Assembly: GCA_021399435.1 (NCBI GenBank) | Contig: JAJTUP010000081.1 | Location: forward strand, 62,001 to 126,000 | Direction: 5' to 3' | Length of the DNA: 64,000 nucleotides | From: Diaporthe sp. PMI_573 | Lineage: Eukaryota > Ascomycota > Sordariomycetes > Diaporthales > Diaporthaceae | Part shown: one piece after another, positions 40,690 through 52,139 of the stretch | Position numbering within the stretch: the first letter of the stretch is position 1 | Layout: every line of letters begins with the position of its first letter | Notes under the pieces: generated by a model | The model's database searches: none | What the model saw: the letters and a program-made list of their open reading frames with translations, nothing else | What the model was told of the DNA's origin: nothing | Made by a program: the position numbers and the translations under genes

Positions 40690-42343
40690 TTGTATGTAAT
40701 GTACTTGCTTCTGCAAAGTCCGTACAAAGTACTATCGACTTGGACCCTTTTGGTAAGTTAGTCAGTAAAGTCCAGTCGAAGGTATCATATTCTAAGGGCA
40801 TAGGCCAGGAATTGCAGGGAAATTCATTTTTGAAGTTGTATCCGGGTAATGCAGTTTCTTATTTATCTTCAATCTTTTGAACCTTGGCATGGCACCTTGA
40901 TGAAGCATCGTAATCCATCTCCGCGTCGAAGGCCCGCTTGGTTAGACGAGGTGAAGAGGGCAAGGCAGCTGACCTGGCAAGGTGACCCTTCTCCATGCTG
41001 GCTGATTCAGGTGGTTCTGGGGGACGTTTGGGTGGTGAAAGATGTTGAGATTGTGTCAAATAGTTACCCTCCTGTAGGCAGGTCATAGATGATTTGCCGC
41101 AGCTTCTGTGCTGCACCTGTGCTAGGAGAACATGGGCTGCTCACTAGTGTGGCGCTCACCAAACTCAATGGTATTGTTAATGCTTTCCCGGTTCTCAGGC
41201 CTTTGGATCCTGGCACTTCCATCTAATGCTCTAAACCCACCACCCACCAAAACCCACCGTGGGTGACCCTTCCGTGGGGTGGGGTGGGGTGGATGACAAA
41301 GATTTCAAGGTCCTCGTGGGTGGGTGGGCGGTGGGGTGGGTCACCCACGGTGGGAGTGGGTGGTGGGTTTCGTGGGGTGGTTGCGGTCCTTGATTGCCTC
41401 GCTTTCAAACACCATACATACTGTGTGAGCAGCGTTTTCAAACCTACTGCTGCAGCTTTTGCAGGCTCTGAGGGGAGTAGAAGCACGGGGACCGACAGCC
41501 CCGGGTCTGTTGGTGTTCTCGAGGCTCCCGTGTGTGTGATTGTCCCAAATCGCCAAGATGTTCCTAAGCCTTGTGTGTACCTAAATTTATTCCCCATATT
41601 ATAGTTACCCCTCAGACCCATAAGCTTCACTTATACTGACTTGCTAGGTCTCAACCTGCCAATTGAGATTGATGAATTGGAAGGTTCTCGTTGGATCTGG
41701 GTCTTGCAGCCAGAGACCGGGGAGTTGCAGGCCGCCAACCATGAATGTTGGCCTGGGAGGCAACTTCATAAGTCTCAGTCAATCGCAGCACTATGGACTT
41801 TCTGTCACGGCGTTGTCTGTTCCAACGTGGTTCTACTTAGGTTTGGGCAAGGTCAAGGTCGTTTGTCATTACCAAGTCGAAGTCTTTTGTCTGGGTGTAG
41901 GAGATGAAACAAGCACTATTCAATTCCATATTGTGCCTGCGGAAACTCAGCTCGAGAACCCCGTACTTGGGATGAGACTAGGGTATTATTTTAGGTGCGA
42001 ATATCCGTTTTCTAAATCATGCAATACTTGCGTTGCAGTGGCTGAGGTTTGAATAATTAAGAACAAAGTAAACGGAGAAAACTCCAGCAAGCACAATGGG
42101 AACGCCGCAACAGAACATCGAACTATCCCTAGCCAGACCAGTTCATACCAGTGCCATTGTTGCTTTCAATGGATTGCGGACCTCCCACGTCGTCCTCAGT
42201 CCAGGTGGGCTACAGCCCGTGAGAGACGGTCAACTCACCAGCCATCTCGCAAGAGACACGGAGAGCCACCGTCAGGTTCACCGCGTCCAACAAAGTCAAA
42301 GAGGGAAGAGCTAGAGATTAGAGCATCTGCCGGTACCGTGCAC
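40690..42343. other. Stretch with relic sequence but no intact gene
   Basis: The G-rich hairpin at 41234-41369 is listed separately. From about 41640 to 42050 two overlapping frames join into a protein-like track (ELEGSRWIWVLQPETGELQA, then LGKVKVVCHYQVEVFCLGVG and NPVLGMRLGYYF). It loosely resembles a retropepsin-type fold but lacks a DTG motif, so I leave it unassigned. The rest shows nothing. Confidence 0.35.
41234..41369. repeat. G-rich imperfect hairpin, about 136 bp
   Basis: Left arm AACCCACCACCCACC...CCACCGTGGGTGACCC (41234-41269) pairs with right arm GGGTCACCCACGGTGGGAGTGGGTGGTGGGTT (41338-41369). The loop is a run of GGGGT units (about 41275-41292) and GTGGGTGGGTGGGC. Both arms and loop could also form G-quadruplexes on one strand. 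Confidence 0.7.
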
Positions 42344-42541
42344 CAGTTCCCAATAACCTCTGTATCTTCGCAAAGGGCCCTCTGGTAATCATAAGGCCGA
42401 TTAAACCTGGTCTTTAAGCTTGGTTGTACGTTCACAAAGCGTCGTGCCTATTTAGTACCAATAGGCTTGCCATCACGCGATGCCAGCAGGAGGTTAGCCA
42501 TATCTTCCACACCAGAAAGCCGCATTGGAAATCCTCGTGCA
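42344..42541 (-). pseudogene. pogo transposase fragment
   Basis: The reverse strand encodes pieces matching residues about 80-150 of the pogo copies, out of one frame: a piece equivalent to ARGFPMRLSGVEDMANLLLA, and NVQPSLKTRFNRPYDYQRAL with CEDTEVIGNW. A stop sits where the copies have an Arg-Trp. No terminal repeats are nearby. It is a small, old internal fragment. Confidence 0.78.
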
Positions 42542-42544
42542 TTA

Positions 42545-43779
42545 ATTCCAAATCTCTACGAGTGCATAAAGGTACCCAGAGCCAAGCTAAGCGGGACCCA
42601 AATCCAGTTCTGTATACCGCTACCCGTGGGTGTCCCGGCTTCGCTTCACCCACTGACTCCTGGCATAGTAGGCGCTATTGTCGGGTAAGGTATCCCGGCA
42701 TTTTAAGTTGGCCCCGTTGTGCTACTGTATATCCTGGTTAATCAAAGATTGAGAGAAGGTGATAAGAGGGCGCTGTGTACATCAAGAATGTTGGAAGGCA
42801 GCACTTCGGGCCCGGCCGGAGGGCACCTTGATGACGTTCAGGCCCCCATGGCGGGCTGAGAGATTCACCGAGCCGAAAGCATCGAGATCCATGAAGGATG
42901 GGCTCGTCTAGTTATAAAATGGACAGACAGACGCACTGGAATCACAATAGAGTTAGGCATCGCAACATAGCACAGAATGTTCAGATCCTGATCTGCCCTC
43001 AAGCAATCCTTATGCCCATCAATCTTCCCCTGACCTCTCGACAAAGAATAATCACTCTCTGACCTTTGGTCAATACCCACAGGATATCCTGTATTCATAT
43101 CATCTTTATCCCATGTATATTCGATGGATCGATTAGAAACATGGACAAATTTTCCGCAGTTTTCTTCGGCTGGATCTGATTCTGATAATTTCAAAAAGTG
43201 CCCGATAAGATTAGCCATTACCAACATGTATGACAGAGTATCTGCTGGGACAGAAGGGTGTTCAATCTGGTTCTCCACCTCTTCAGACTGCAGAGCTATG
43301 TATGCGCTCAAATAAGGCTTACCTGCCCTTACTGGGCAGTTTACATCATGCTGAGTATTGTCGTTCGTGACGGCTTGATCTAGATCTGCCTGAACTCTAT
43401 CTCGTCCCTCTAGCTTGAGGGTCCGAAATCCGAGATCATATGCTCTTCATAGTCTAGGGCCTTGGGTCCGGAGGCCAGGAATTTCCGATGTTTCTCGCAA
43501 GCATGGGTATGATACTGCATACAAAGTACGCGTCATTACGGGAATCCCAACCTGGCCTTTTTACAGTACAGTACAGTACAGCTGCACAGAATAACGTACT
43601 ATTTATACTTGTAGTATTGTACTTCTCACAGAATTAACAACAACATAGTGACTTCGCCCTTGATTAACGTGTACAGATGGACAAGTTGTCGACTCCTTCA
43701 AACTTACCTTATTTCTAAGCGATTTTATTAGCTAGGAGTATGCGGCTAGGCTTCTTTTCGATACCAGAAACCAACTACG
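42545..43779. other. Stretch without a supported gene
   Basis: A 148-codon reverse frame (42865-43311; begins MSAYIALQSEEVENQIEHPS) has no recognisable domain and is probably a fragment or chance frame. ACAGT units repeat at about 43564-43580. Nothing else is supported. Confidence 0.35.
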
Positions 43780-44115
43780 ATGGATATCTTCAGATGCAGT
43801 GGGGGGCCGTTCACAACCCAAGCTCAGAATGAGCAACACATGCGGACGTGGCCTCGACTTTGTGCAGCTTTTGTTCGTTCAACGCCTCTTCTAGATGACG
43901 GCCATGTTACTCCTGGCCTTAAAAAAGCTCGAACTATTATGCAGCAGACATTACCCACCAGTTTGCTCGAATAGTACATGGCAACCTCCTTCCTGACGGT
44001 ACGGGCGGGGCATACACCTTTCCATTTGACGATGTGGATGCTGCTGGGGAAAATGAGGCTGGACTTTTTACTGTCCTTCCAGGCAACGGAGCGACTCCCA
44101 AAGGTCCTGGCGCTG
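43780..44115 (+). pseudogene. GH64-type beta-1,3-glucanase C-terminal relic
   Basis: The forward frame gives DIFRCSGGPF and LCAAFVRSTPLLDDGHVTPG; after a one-base shift in an A-run at about 43921-43926 it continues SSNYYAADITHQFARIVHGN, then GGAYTFPFDDVDAAGE. The (Y/F)(A/T)FP(Y/F)DDV motif and the preceding AAFxRST line are features of the C-terminal part of GH64 glucan endo-1,3-beta-glucosidases. The signal peptide and the catalytic Glu/Asp region are absent. Broken and 5'-truncated. Confidence 0.5.
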
Positions 44116-44754
44116 GGGATCAGATCCACAGCACCAGGTGTGATAGCCTACGAGTTCATCTCGGGGAAGCTCGGACGGGCCACGGGCCCAGCGGCAGACT
44201 CTCGACCAAGTATGGTACAAGTCGAGTCGCACGAGACCGAGCGGACCAGGGGGTAAAGAAGAAGGTGGCAGTGGGAATAAATTGCGAGGCTGATGCGCTT
44301 TGGTGGGCCGATGAAGCTGACCAGAAGAAGAAAAGAAGAAAACCAATAACCCAAGTTTCCCCAAAACCATTAATACAATGAAAAGTGGGCTGCACAAAAT
44401 AAATGTAGTGCCCGCAGATGCTCAGGTAGTGCCGAGTGTGTGTGGAAAGGTAAGCTGGTTCGGATAGACGGACGGACAGTCTCTGGCCCCGTGGCAGCTT
44501 CTCCTTTAGACGTCGATGAGGCTGCGGCAGGTAAGTAGGCAGGCGATGAGGTGTCGAACCCATGGGCGCGCGGCGGAGACCAGACAACCAGAGCACACCA
44601 GGTAGGAAGTGCCCAGCCCCTATCGCCACGCGTCCATGAGTCCACGTTGTGCTGCTGAGGGGGGCTGGGTGTAGGAGGAGTGAGGCTGTGGCGCGGGTGG
44701 GCAGAGCGAGAAGGGGATCTGCGGCCAGTGGCTTGTCAGCAAAGCAAAAGAGAA

Positions 44755-45303
44755 GACACCATCGAGGAATATAGCCGAGATGATGAAGCTGGATACTCAT
44801 GACGCGCGAGAGCAGCAGATTGCAAACCAGATCATTGGCCGCTTTGATCGGCTAGCGTTCCAGCGTTTGGTTGTCTCGTGGATCATCAACAGTAACTCTT
44901 CTTTCCGACAAAGTGAAGATCCGTACCTCCGTGCCGCTTTCGAGTATCTCAATCCACTCGTGAAGACAACCGAAGCGCACATTACGCACGATACAGTCCG
45001 CAGGCGGATTCTTCAGGTGTACGGGGAAAACAAGGCGGAGATCAAGCGAGTATTGGCGGCAGTCCCGGGGTTAATTCATATTGCGTTCGATGGCTGGAGG
45101 TCCAATAATCGCCACGCTTTGTATGGAATCTGTTGCTATTTTCTCAACACTCTTGGCCAGCCGGGAAAACTCGTGCTCGGCCTTCCTGAGCTGGTCGACC
45201 GCCATTCTGGCGACAATATCGCTGCCCACGTTGTCGAGGTCCTTCGAAGCTACGACATAGCTCATAAGGTGGGATATTTCACCCTCGACATATTTGGTGG
45301 CCA
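44755..45303 (+). pseudogene. hAT transposase relic, truncated at both ends
   Basis: An open frame from about 44755 includes MMKLDTHDAREQQIANQIIG, the first catalytic Asp region PGLIHIAFDGWRSNNRHALY, and VVEVLRSYDIAHKVGYFTLD. Then homology stops at about 45297, exactly where the second Asp-Asn pair should follow. The BED finger and the C-terminal half are missing. Close relative of the relic at 32332. The 3' end of a DUF6594-like gene on the opposite strand begins 14 bp later. Confidence 0.8.
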
Positions 45304-45316
45304 AACTAGCCAGACC

Positions 45317-45823
45317 CTAGGGATTGGTTGAGACAAAGACCGCCAGCACAGCTGCATAAGCCGAAGACACAGCCATCATCTCGAAATTCGACGCCTTCAT
45401 CATCGTGGCGACCAGAAACGAGAACGCCAATATGCGCACAGCCACCACGATAAGCTGCATATGTGAAGGCGACCTAGGGCTCAATATTGCCAAGGGAACG
45501 ATCAAAAAGAGACCCGTTATGAGCGTGGCTATCAGCCGCCCGACAAAATTCGCAATAGAGGCGGAGTTCTGATGCGAGAAGCTGCCTGCTCTGCCTAGAG
45601 CCAGCTGCGCCTCGACGCCGCTCGCCCTGCACCGCCTGGAAAGCTTCCAGAACTGCATTCCCCGCAGCAGCCTGTGAATCCAGTGTGACACAGGATCGGC
45701 GCGGGACATGATGGTGGACGGCCGCCCTGGAGATGTCGCGCTCCCCCAGCCAGGCATCAACACCACGACTGTCACGAGCGTGGCCAGCGCGACCAACTGT
45801 CCCGCACCACCGGCCTTTGACAT
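45317..45823 (-). CDS. DUF6594-like membrane protein, C-terminal part
   Basis: The last 90 residues have three transmembrane helices: LIATLITGLFLIVPLAIL, LIVVAVRILAFSFLVATMM and MAVSSAYAAVLAVFVSTNP. Before them is RADPVSHWIHRLLRGMQFWK. Basic/aromatic linker plus three C-terminal helices with an A-x-A-x-Y-A-A-V-L-x-V-F-V last helix is the pattern of the fungal DUF6594 family. The N-terminal soluble domain is missing and the first 35 residues look out of place, perhaps reading through an intron. Function of the family is unknown; the membrane topology is clear. Confidence 0.55.
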   Translation of the reverse strand: MSKAGGAGQLVALATLVTVVVLMPGWGSATSPGRPSTIMSRADPVSHWIHRLLRGMQFWKLSRRCRASGVEAQLALGRAGSFSHQNSASIANFVGRLIATLITGLFLIVPLAILSPRSPSHMQLIVVAVRILAFSFLVATMMKASNFEMMAVSSAYAAVLAVFVSTNP

Positions 45824-45992
45824 CAGTCCTACCGGGCAGTTATTCTACTCTTTGAAGTCTCCTCAGCGTCTCATTCTTCAATATACCGCCCTTGGCATTT
45901 TTCTGATTATGGAGGTGGCGAAAGTAATGATCGCCTGCCTCAGAAGAAAAAAGATCAAGCAAGTCACATCTGACTTAACTGTTTATGTGTGA

Positions 45993-48560
45993 ACGGTGAC
46001 GACAGCTCACCCTCCACTTTCTTTACGTGAGTGCAGTAATTTGATCACGGGGCTTTTTCTGGGTTGCAAGGAATTGAAATTGGGGACATAAAACCCATTC
46101 GACCCTTTCTGTCGATTTGATTTCGAACAAAGCGTTTTCTCGTACTATACATAGCACTTCGAAGCATTCATTTGCTAAATTACAGGAAAGACTACCGCTC
46201 CGCTTTTTTCTGTGGCCGTACTACTCATTTAATTTACAACAGTCCGGAATACAGTCAAAATCGATACACAGTTGCAGTATCGTGATGAAGATGGCAATCT
46301 TATTGTTCTCCAGAATGATGATAATATGGAGATTGTATTTACGAGTGGTCGGGGGTGTGCTGAAAGGGATGCAGTGGTGTTGCAAAAGAAATCGAAGTTT
46401 CTTTTCTTAAAGTATACTGATTGTGATGTAGGTTTTAGAAATATATTAGAATAAATAATATCATTGTCCTTTTTGGGGGGGTTAAGGGAATACTAATGAG
46501 CGATATAGTGTGTAGTGCCGCAGACTTTTGCGTACGCACTTGCGTATACTTAGGCGTAAGGTTTCCCTTCCACCTAACATACTTGCTTTTTGCTTTTCCA
46601 GGATTGGGCCTACAAATTGCACCAAAAAAAAGGGGGTCAACCTCAGCCTCAGCTTGGTCATGCCTCCATCTCCGGTGCGAACCAAGATCGTCCCATACCC
46701 TTTGATCATATATAATCATCGTGCGCTGCTGGCCTCACTGTCTCTGGGTGTCTAGGCTGCGCCGAGGTGATAGCCGCATTTCGCTCCTCCGTCGCTCTAT
46801 TGTCTCGTCTTGCAGAAGCTTTGCCACTCCTGTCCACACCGAAACAGGGAGTATGTACCTAGCCAAATGAGACTAGAAGTCAACTTCGAGCTCTACTACG
46901 GACTAACCATGCCACCTATCTTGGGCTGAGGTCTCACTTACCCAGATGAGCAAGGCGAGCTTGTTCCGCAGCCACATACTGCTGTCGGCAGTAAACTCCT
47001 TCCACCCAAGAATGAATGGAGAGAGCATCCTCAAGGTCATCTTTCCACTCCTGCAATTCCTTGGACGTACTATCATAGTCCACACTACTTGACTCTCCCC
47101 CCTGATGATCGCAGAACGTAGGGAGATATTGTAGCGGATCAGCCGTAACCTATTTTCGGCTCGCTCGTCAAAAAATAACAGGATCTAACCGTGTATATAT
47201 AAAGAAGACTGAAGTTGGTCCTTTGGTAGCGACGAAAATCCGGAGCACCCATGGACCCCGAAAGTGCGGATTATTGGAGTACATCCCCAAACTCGCTTTC
47301 ACCTGCTATCTGCGAGGAAAGACTCAGCTTTCCAAGGAATACTTCTCCGACGCCTTGAGGAAGCAAATAGTTCCCTTTGGGCTTGCGGAAGATGAGGGAT
47401 AATGCTTCCGTACATATCTCTCCCCCCTTTCTACTACTTCGCAACACCTGAAGCTTCACAACCGCTCTCTTCCGCATCCGCCGCACCCCTGCCACTCCTA
47501 GTGGCGAATCATGCCAGCCATGGGCTCGCCGTTCACTGCATTTAATATGGACCTTGCATCTGAGTCTCGACGGGGGCAAGGGCAGACGGAGGGGAATTCT
47601 GGAATCTCCAGCAGTAACGGTCCACACCTGCCACACCCACGCATTCAGGTAACCTTTTGCCGCCGCAAGAACCCCTAGAATACGGCGCATTCCAGCACTT
47701 TCGTGTCTGGCCATGCCCTTGTTATCCTATGTGCCACATTCGGTAGATGGATTGCTACTTTCCATCCATTAACAAAAACCACTTCTGTTTTATTTATTGT
47801 CCTCTGTGGGATTTGTAATTGTCTGGTGTCATATCTTTGGAACATCAGGTACGCTTCAAGCTTTCATGCTCTCGCTACGCTCATGAGTAGAACCGAGCTC
47901 TCCAGGTCCCACTCCTGCCTCGCCTGGGTGAAAGCGCTTCTTGAATGGCCCAACGACGCCATACGATTATTCTGCTCGGACACGCATGAAAGTATAATCA
48001 ATTTGGCCAATCCACCTGCCCTCCAGTCGGTCCTCCATACCCGATCTCACCCGGCTGTTTTCCACTCTTATCCATTATTTCCAAACCCAATACATAGCGA
48101 TTGTATTCTGGTTGGTGCTTTTCCCCCGTGTCAACAGGAACTTCGGTTTTGGGGGTGTTGGCGACCTTTTCTGTAGAAGATAATCTTCTCATGGCTTTTT
48201 GAATACGAAGTTTCGTCATCTTGTCCCTGGTTGATTGTGTCATGTGCTTATGCGACGTTGGAAGTTAATAACAAACGGTATAAGAGCGAGAACGAGTAAA
48301 GAGCGGAATAGATTGGAACTGGTCAGCGCGTATAGAGGCCAATGATTTAGAATTAAAGAGTTGGAAAGATTTTTAAAAGACAGCAAAGGGTAGGGAAGGT
48401 AGCTCTGTATAACCTACTACAGGTATACCGCGAGAGGTGGGGCAAGCTTTAATACGGGGCGCATGATTCGGCCTTTCCCAGACAAGCGAAAGAGTCATCG
48501 TCCTTGACAGGATGCAAGCACAAGCCGTACAGACGGAATCACTCTAAGAGCCCCCTAATT
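45993..48560. other. Long stretch with only weak traces
   Basis: Around 46270-46360 the plus strand gives QYRDEDGNLIVLQNDDNMEI, which resembles the end of a PB1 domain (the (Y/R)DEDGD motif) and is probably a small relic. A reverse frame at 47998-48243 (81 aa, begins MTQSTRDKMTKLRIQKAMRR) is basic but unassigned. Other frames have no content I can support. Confidence 0.35.
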
Positions 48561-48568
48561 CCGTGGAT

Positions 48569-48793
48569 TCAACTGCCTCGCCAGACTCGTCCTGGAATGT
48601 CTAAGTAATTCGTGTTTTTCAGGGCATCGTGCTTGGCGGCAGTTGTGACGAGGATGAGCTCGTACGGCTGGCTAGCTAAGATGCTCTGGAGGGAGGGGCG
48701 GAGCTCCTCCATATGGTTGTGGATTGTAGGGATCACCACTCTCACATCATCCGGTGTGAAACTAGGCTTTTCAAGGATTGCCTTCGACTTGTA
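48569..48793 (-). pseudogene. GT2 glycosyltransferase N-terminal relic
   Basis: The reverse strand reads KPSFTPDDVRVVIPTIHNHM, EELRPSLQSILASQPYELIL and VTTAAKHDALK, which is the first beta-alpha-beta unit of a GT-A fold: the VxVVIPT strand, then the helix and ILVT strand. It is typical of fungal GT2 polysaccharide synthase-like enzymes. The DxD and QxxRW motifs are absent, and a stop follows at 48569. Upstream reverse frames (48800-49189) are hydrophobic and may be what is left of the N-terminal membrane segment. Truncated. Confidence 0.5.
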
Positions 48794-48799
48794 TGTCTA

Positions 48800-49847
48800 G
48801 TTGCTGGGGCAATGAACTAGCGAACGCACCTATCGATGGAGCCTGGATCAGTGTCACGGTTGAGCAAAGAGCCATCAGAGCTACAAGGGGAACCTGTGGG
48901 GAGGGACTGACCAGCAGATGATGAAAATCCAGCCCAGAAAGTGGTCTATGCCAGAATGGATAGAAGCTGAAGGCGCCAAGACACAAGAACGACAGGACGC
49001 ATTCAATGTTCTTGCGAAAGCAAACAAACAGAATACAGGCACAGGGCTAGCAGGAGTGAAGTCCTGGGTTCTCACACTTCTACGGCCATTCCTATTGGCC
49101 TTATTCATACTCCCAGGTCCCATGATGCAGGGTGTTTTGATGCGTTGCGACCTGTCCAGCATTGTTGCCCAATGAATCTCTCGCAGCATGCATTTAATTT
49201 AGTCATCTGTTACAGGTGGTTGGTTAGCAGGCAGCGTGAAGATCCGTGTAACACAATAATACCAACAGCAAAGAAGCGCATTTATTAACAAAAGGAAATT
49301 CTCGAGGTTTGTAACCTGATTGACTAGCAGCAGGAGGGAAATTATATAAAGAGTGGATCAGCCTCATATCCTAGCATTCAATTATCTTTCCTGATACCGC
49401 CTTAAATGCCTCGCCTTGTGAGTTACTACCCTGATACATCTTCAACCAACGGCGCTATGGAAGAAAATCAGCTTAGGTCAGCTTCCTCGCCTTCCACACC
49501 GTATCCAGAGAAACAGGTCTTTGACGCGATGAATGATGACACCGCTTCGTCTGGCTCCCTGCTCAAGGTTGAAAGAGTCGCACTTGGGCCTTGAGAGATT
49601 CAAGATCAAGACTTGGCTGTATCAGCCGATCATAATTTGCAAGGTCTCTTTTCCTCCGATTTCCCGCCTTGGTCCTCCTTACCCTCGGGAACTGCAAATC
49701 TCGACTGGACAATCACGAGGGGCCTGAATTTACTCAGTGTCTCCGAGACAGACTGTACGAGTCCTTGGGGTCACAGTTCTGCCAAACCATGAAGAATTTG
49801 AGTTGAAATGTGGTAGATGTGCTTTTAATATTCTGGTTAAAAGAACC
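48800..49847. other. Stretch without a supported gene
   Basis: Contains the possible membrane-segment remains mentioned for the GT2 relic and short plus-strand frames at 49406-49727 without recognisable domains. Confidence 0.35.
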
Positions 49848-50825
49848 CTAATTGTCGTTCAACTCTGGTGGTTCCTGCATGCTATAAGAGGGTCCGATTC
49901 GGAGCATCTCGCTCTTAAGCTCCCGGATTTCGAACTTCACTTCTCCTAGACCAGCCGTAAAGTTCTCGTCAAACGACTGCAGCATGCTCTTCATACCATC
50001 CAGTATGTCTTGTCTTGCCTTGTCTTGCCTATGAGGCTGCGGGTCAGTGGACAAGGGGTTCTAACAATCAAAGCCACAATTTGTACTCACTGCTTTCGGG
50101 CTGGATGGCAATATTGACGATTTGTGTTTTTGTCAGCGCAGCTTTTGCGGGGCATATTGTCGTCGCATTCTGTCTTCGGCTCCTGACAGCTGTCCCGAGC
50201 CTGAACATTGTGAGTGAGCTATTTACATCGCCCATCATGGTAGTTGTTGACGACCTACCCGCAATTGCCTCGGAGAATTCCGTTTAGTCGTGGCTGTGGA
50301 GATAACATTGATGAGATAGTAACCCTCTGGTTCCATCGGCGGAAGGTAGATTTGACTTCGACCATGTGGTGTATGTGATGATTTAGGATAAGACGCAAGC
50401 TGCGGGAGAGTCGGGGGAGGATAGTTCTGATGTCGATAATCCAGCCCCGGATCGTTGTCGTGACTTAAATGCCTCACTTCCTCAGTATGGCCCTGGGGGT
50501 AAGTGTCGACATGCGGAGGAAGAGAAGGGAGACTCTGCTCGTGGCGATAGCCGGTGGAGTTGGGCTCGCGGAGCTCGGGCAAAGTGTAATCGTCAGACTC
50601 TTTCATCACCTTAGACTGTGGTTTTGCAGGTTGATATCCATGAGGTGGGTACTGTTGGTGCGGTGAAGAAGGAGAGGGCTGGTGATAGGTGTCCTGGATT
50701 TGAGGGTGACCCTCTGGCTCAAGTCGTCTGAGGTCATCCAAGTGCTGCAGTGGCGGCGGCTGATGAGGCGCATGAAGACGGTGAGGGAAGGTAGGGGGAG
50801 GGAGAGAGAGATGCGGCGGGGCCAA
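49848..50825 (-). CDS. Pro/His-rich hypothetical protein plus coiled-coil segment
   Basis: The reverse frame 50825-50235 (196 aa) is extremely rich in Pro, His, Gln, Ser and Tyr (begins MAPPHLSLPPPTFPHRLHAP), the composition of disordered regions in fungal regulators. A second reverse frame 50054-49848 (68 aa; KSMLQSFDENFTAGLGEVKF) has heptad-like spacing. They may be exons of one gene or unrelated. No DNA-binding motif is visible. The plus-strand hAT relic begins 20 bp beyond its start codon. Confidence 0.3.
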
Positions 50826-50845
50826 GTACTGCGAAGAGCTAAGAG

Positions 50846-52139
50846 ACTACATTGGATATGAAGGCATCGATTGGAATCGCCTCGCAGGGTTCTCTATACG
50901 CAAGTATAGAAAAAGAGCGCGGACGGGATGGGTATGGGAACATGGGTTCGATATCGAGAAAAACGATTCCGGTCATCGATTCTGGCTTTGCAAAGCCTGC
51001 CATCGGAAGAAGGCTACAATTACCCACATGTACGATGCTGCATCCACAAGTCAAGCAAACAGTCATATGGAAGAAATCCACCACATCAACAGAGGCGGAC
51101 CAATGCTACCACAGAGGAAGAAGCAGCGCACTCTTTTCGACATGGTTGATCTAGACTCCCACCGACCCAAGGATCAGGCTTTGATGAACGCCTTCATATC
51201 ATCCTTTGAACCGCTTCGCTTTCAGCATCTCCTTATACGCTGGGTGGCATGCGACAACATCCCATTTCACAAGCTGGAGAGTCCGTACTTTCGCGACCTT
51301 ATGGCTTACGCGAACAGCGCCATCGCGGATTCGGGCAGTATCCCAACCCATAGCACAATCCGCGACTGGATTGTGCGGTCCTTCAACCGTCACAAGGCGT
51401 CGTGACGGAATTGCTTTGTCGGTCGCTCAGCCGCATTAACGTCTCCTTTGATGCGTGGTCCTCTCGAAAATTCACATCTCTACTCGGCCTTACCGTACAC
51501 TTTCTTGATGACGAAGGGAAGTTCCGTACGTTTCTCCTCGGTTTGCCACGGATTGAAGGTCGTCACTGGGGAGAAAACTTTGCCGACCGTGTCAGCGAGA
51601 TAATCCACGAGTATGGGTTCGAGGATCGCGTCGGATATTTTGTCACAGACAATGCGGAGAGCAACGACACGTGCCTTGAAGACTTGGGCATTGAGTTGGG
51701 GTTCAAAAAGCAGCATCGTCGGCTCCGTTGCTGTGGCCACATCATCAACCTCGTCGCCCGATCCATTCTTTTCGGTACGGACGCCGACGCGTTCGAAGAG
51801 GATTGCCAGGCCGACAAAGAAATCCAAGATGAGGTTAAACTTTGGAGATCAAAGGGCCCCATCGGCAAGCTGCACAACATCGTTCACTGGGTGGAATCGC
51901 CCCACGCCACCTGCAGCTCGCCATCCGTGGTGATGAGGAGCTCGATACACTAATCCGAGCCACCATTGCTTCCGGTGGTGTCCTGCCTCACATCAACCGT
52001 GCTCTCCTGGTCAAGAACAGGCAGAAGAAGAAGATCAAGGCTCAGGAAACCTAATTTATTCGGACCTGGGATAAACGAAAGGAGCTCGTGTTCGTCGAAC
52101 AGTACTTCCAAGATCACCTTGCAAAAGTGGTAGTGGTTT
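50846..52139 (+). pseudogene. hAT transposase relic with BED finger
   Basis: From about 50846 the frame gives GFSIRKYRKRARTGWVWEHG and the BED-type finger (FWLCKACHRKKATITHMYDA ... HMEEIHHI). Then ESPYFRDLMAYANSAI, a frameshift at about 51403, the first Asp region INVSFDAWSSRKFTSLLGL, the second VGYFVTDNAESNDTCLEDLG, RLRCCGHIINLVARSILFG and [15 protein letters not shown] second frameshift near 51905 leads to [20 protein letters not shown] and a TAA at about 52053. The C-terminal dimerisation domain is mostly lost. It is related to the relics at 32332 and 44755 but distinct. Confidence 0.82.

Noticed and set aside
41640..42050. Retroviral-type aspartic protease
   Set aside because: The track vaguely fits the fold, but there is no D-(T/S)-G motif and the frame is broken, so it stays unassigned.
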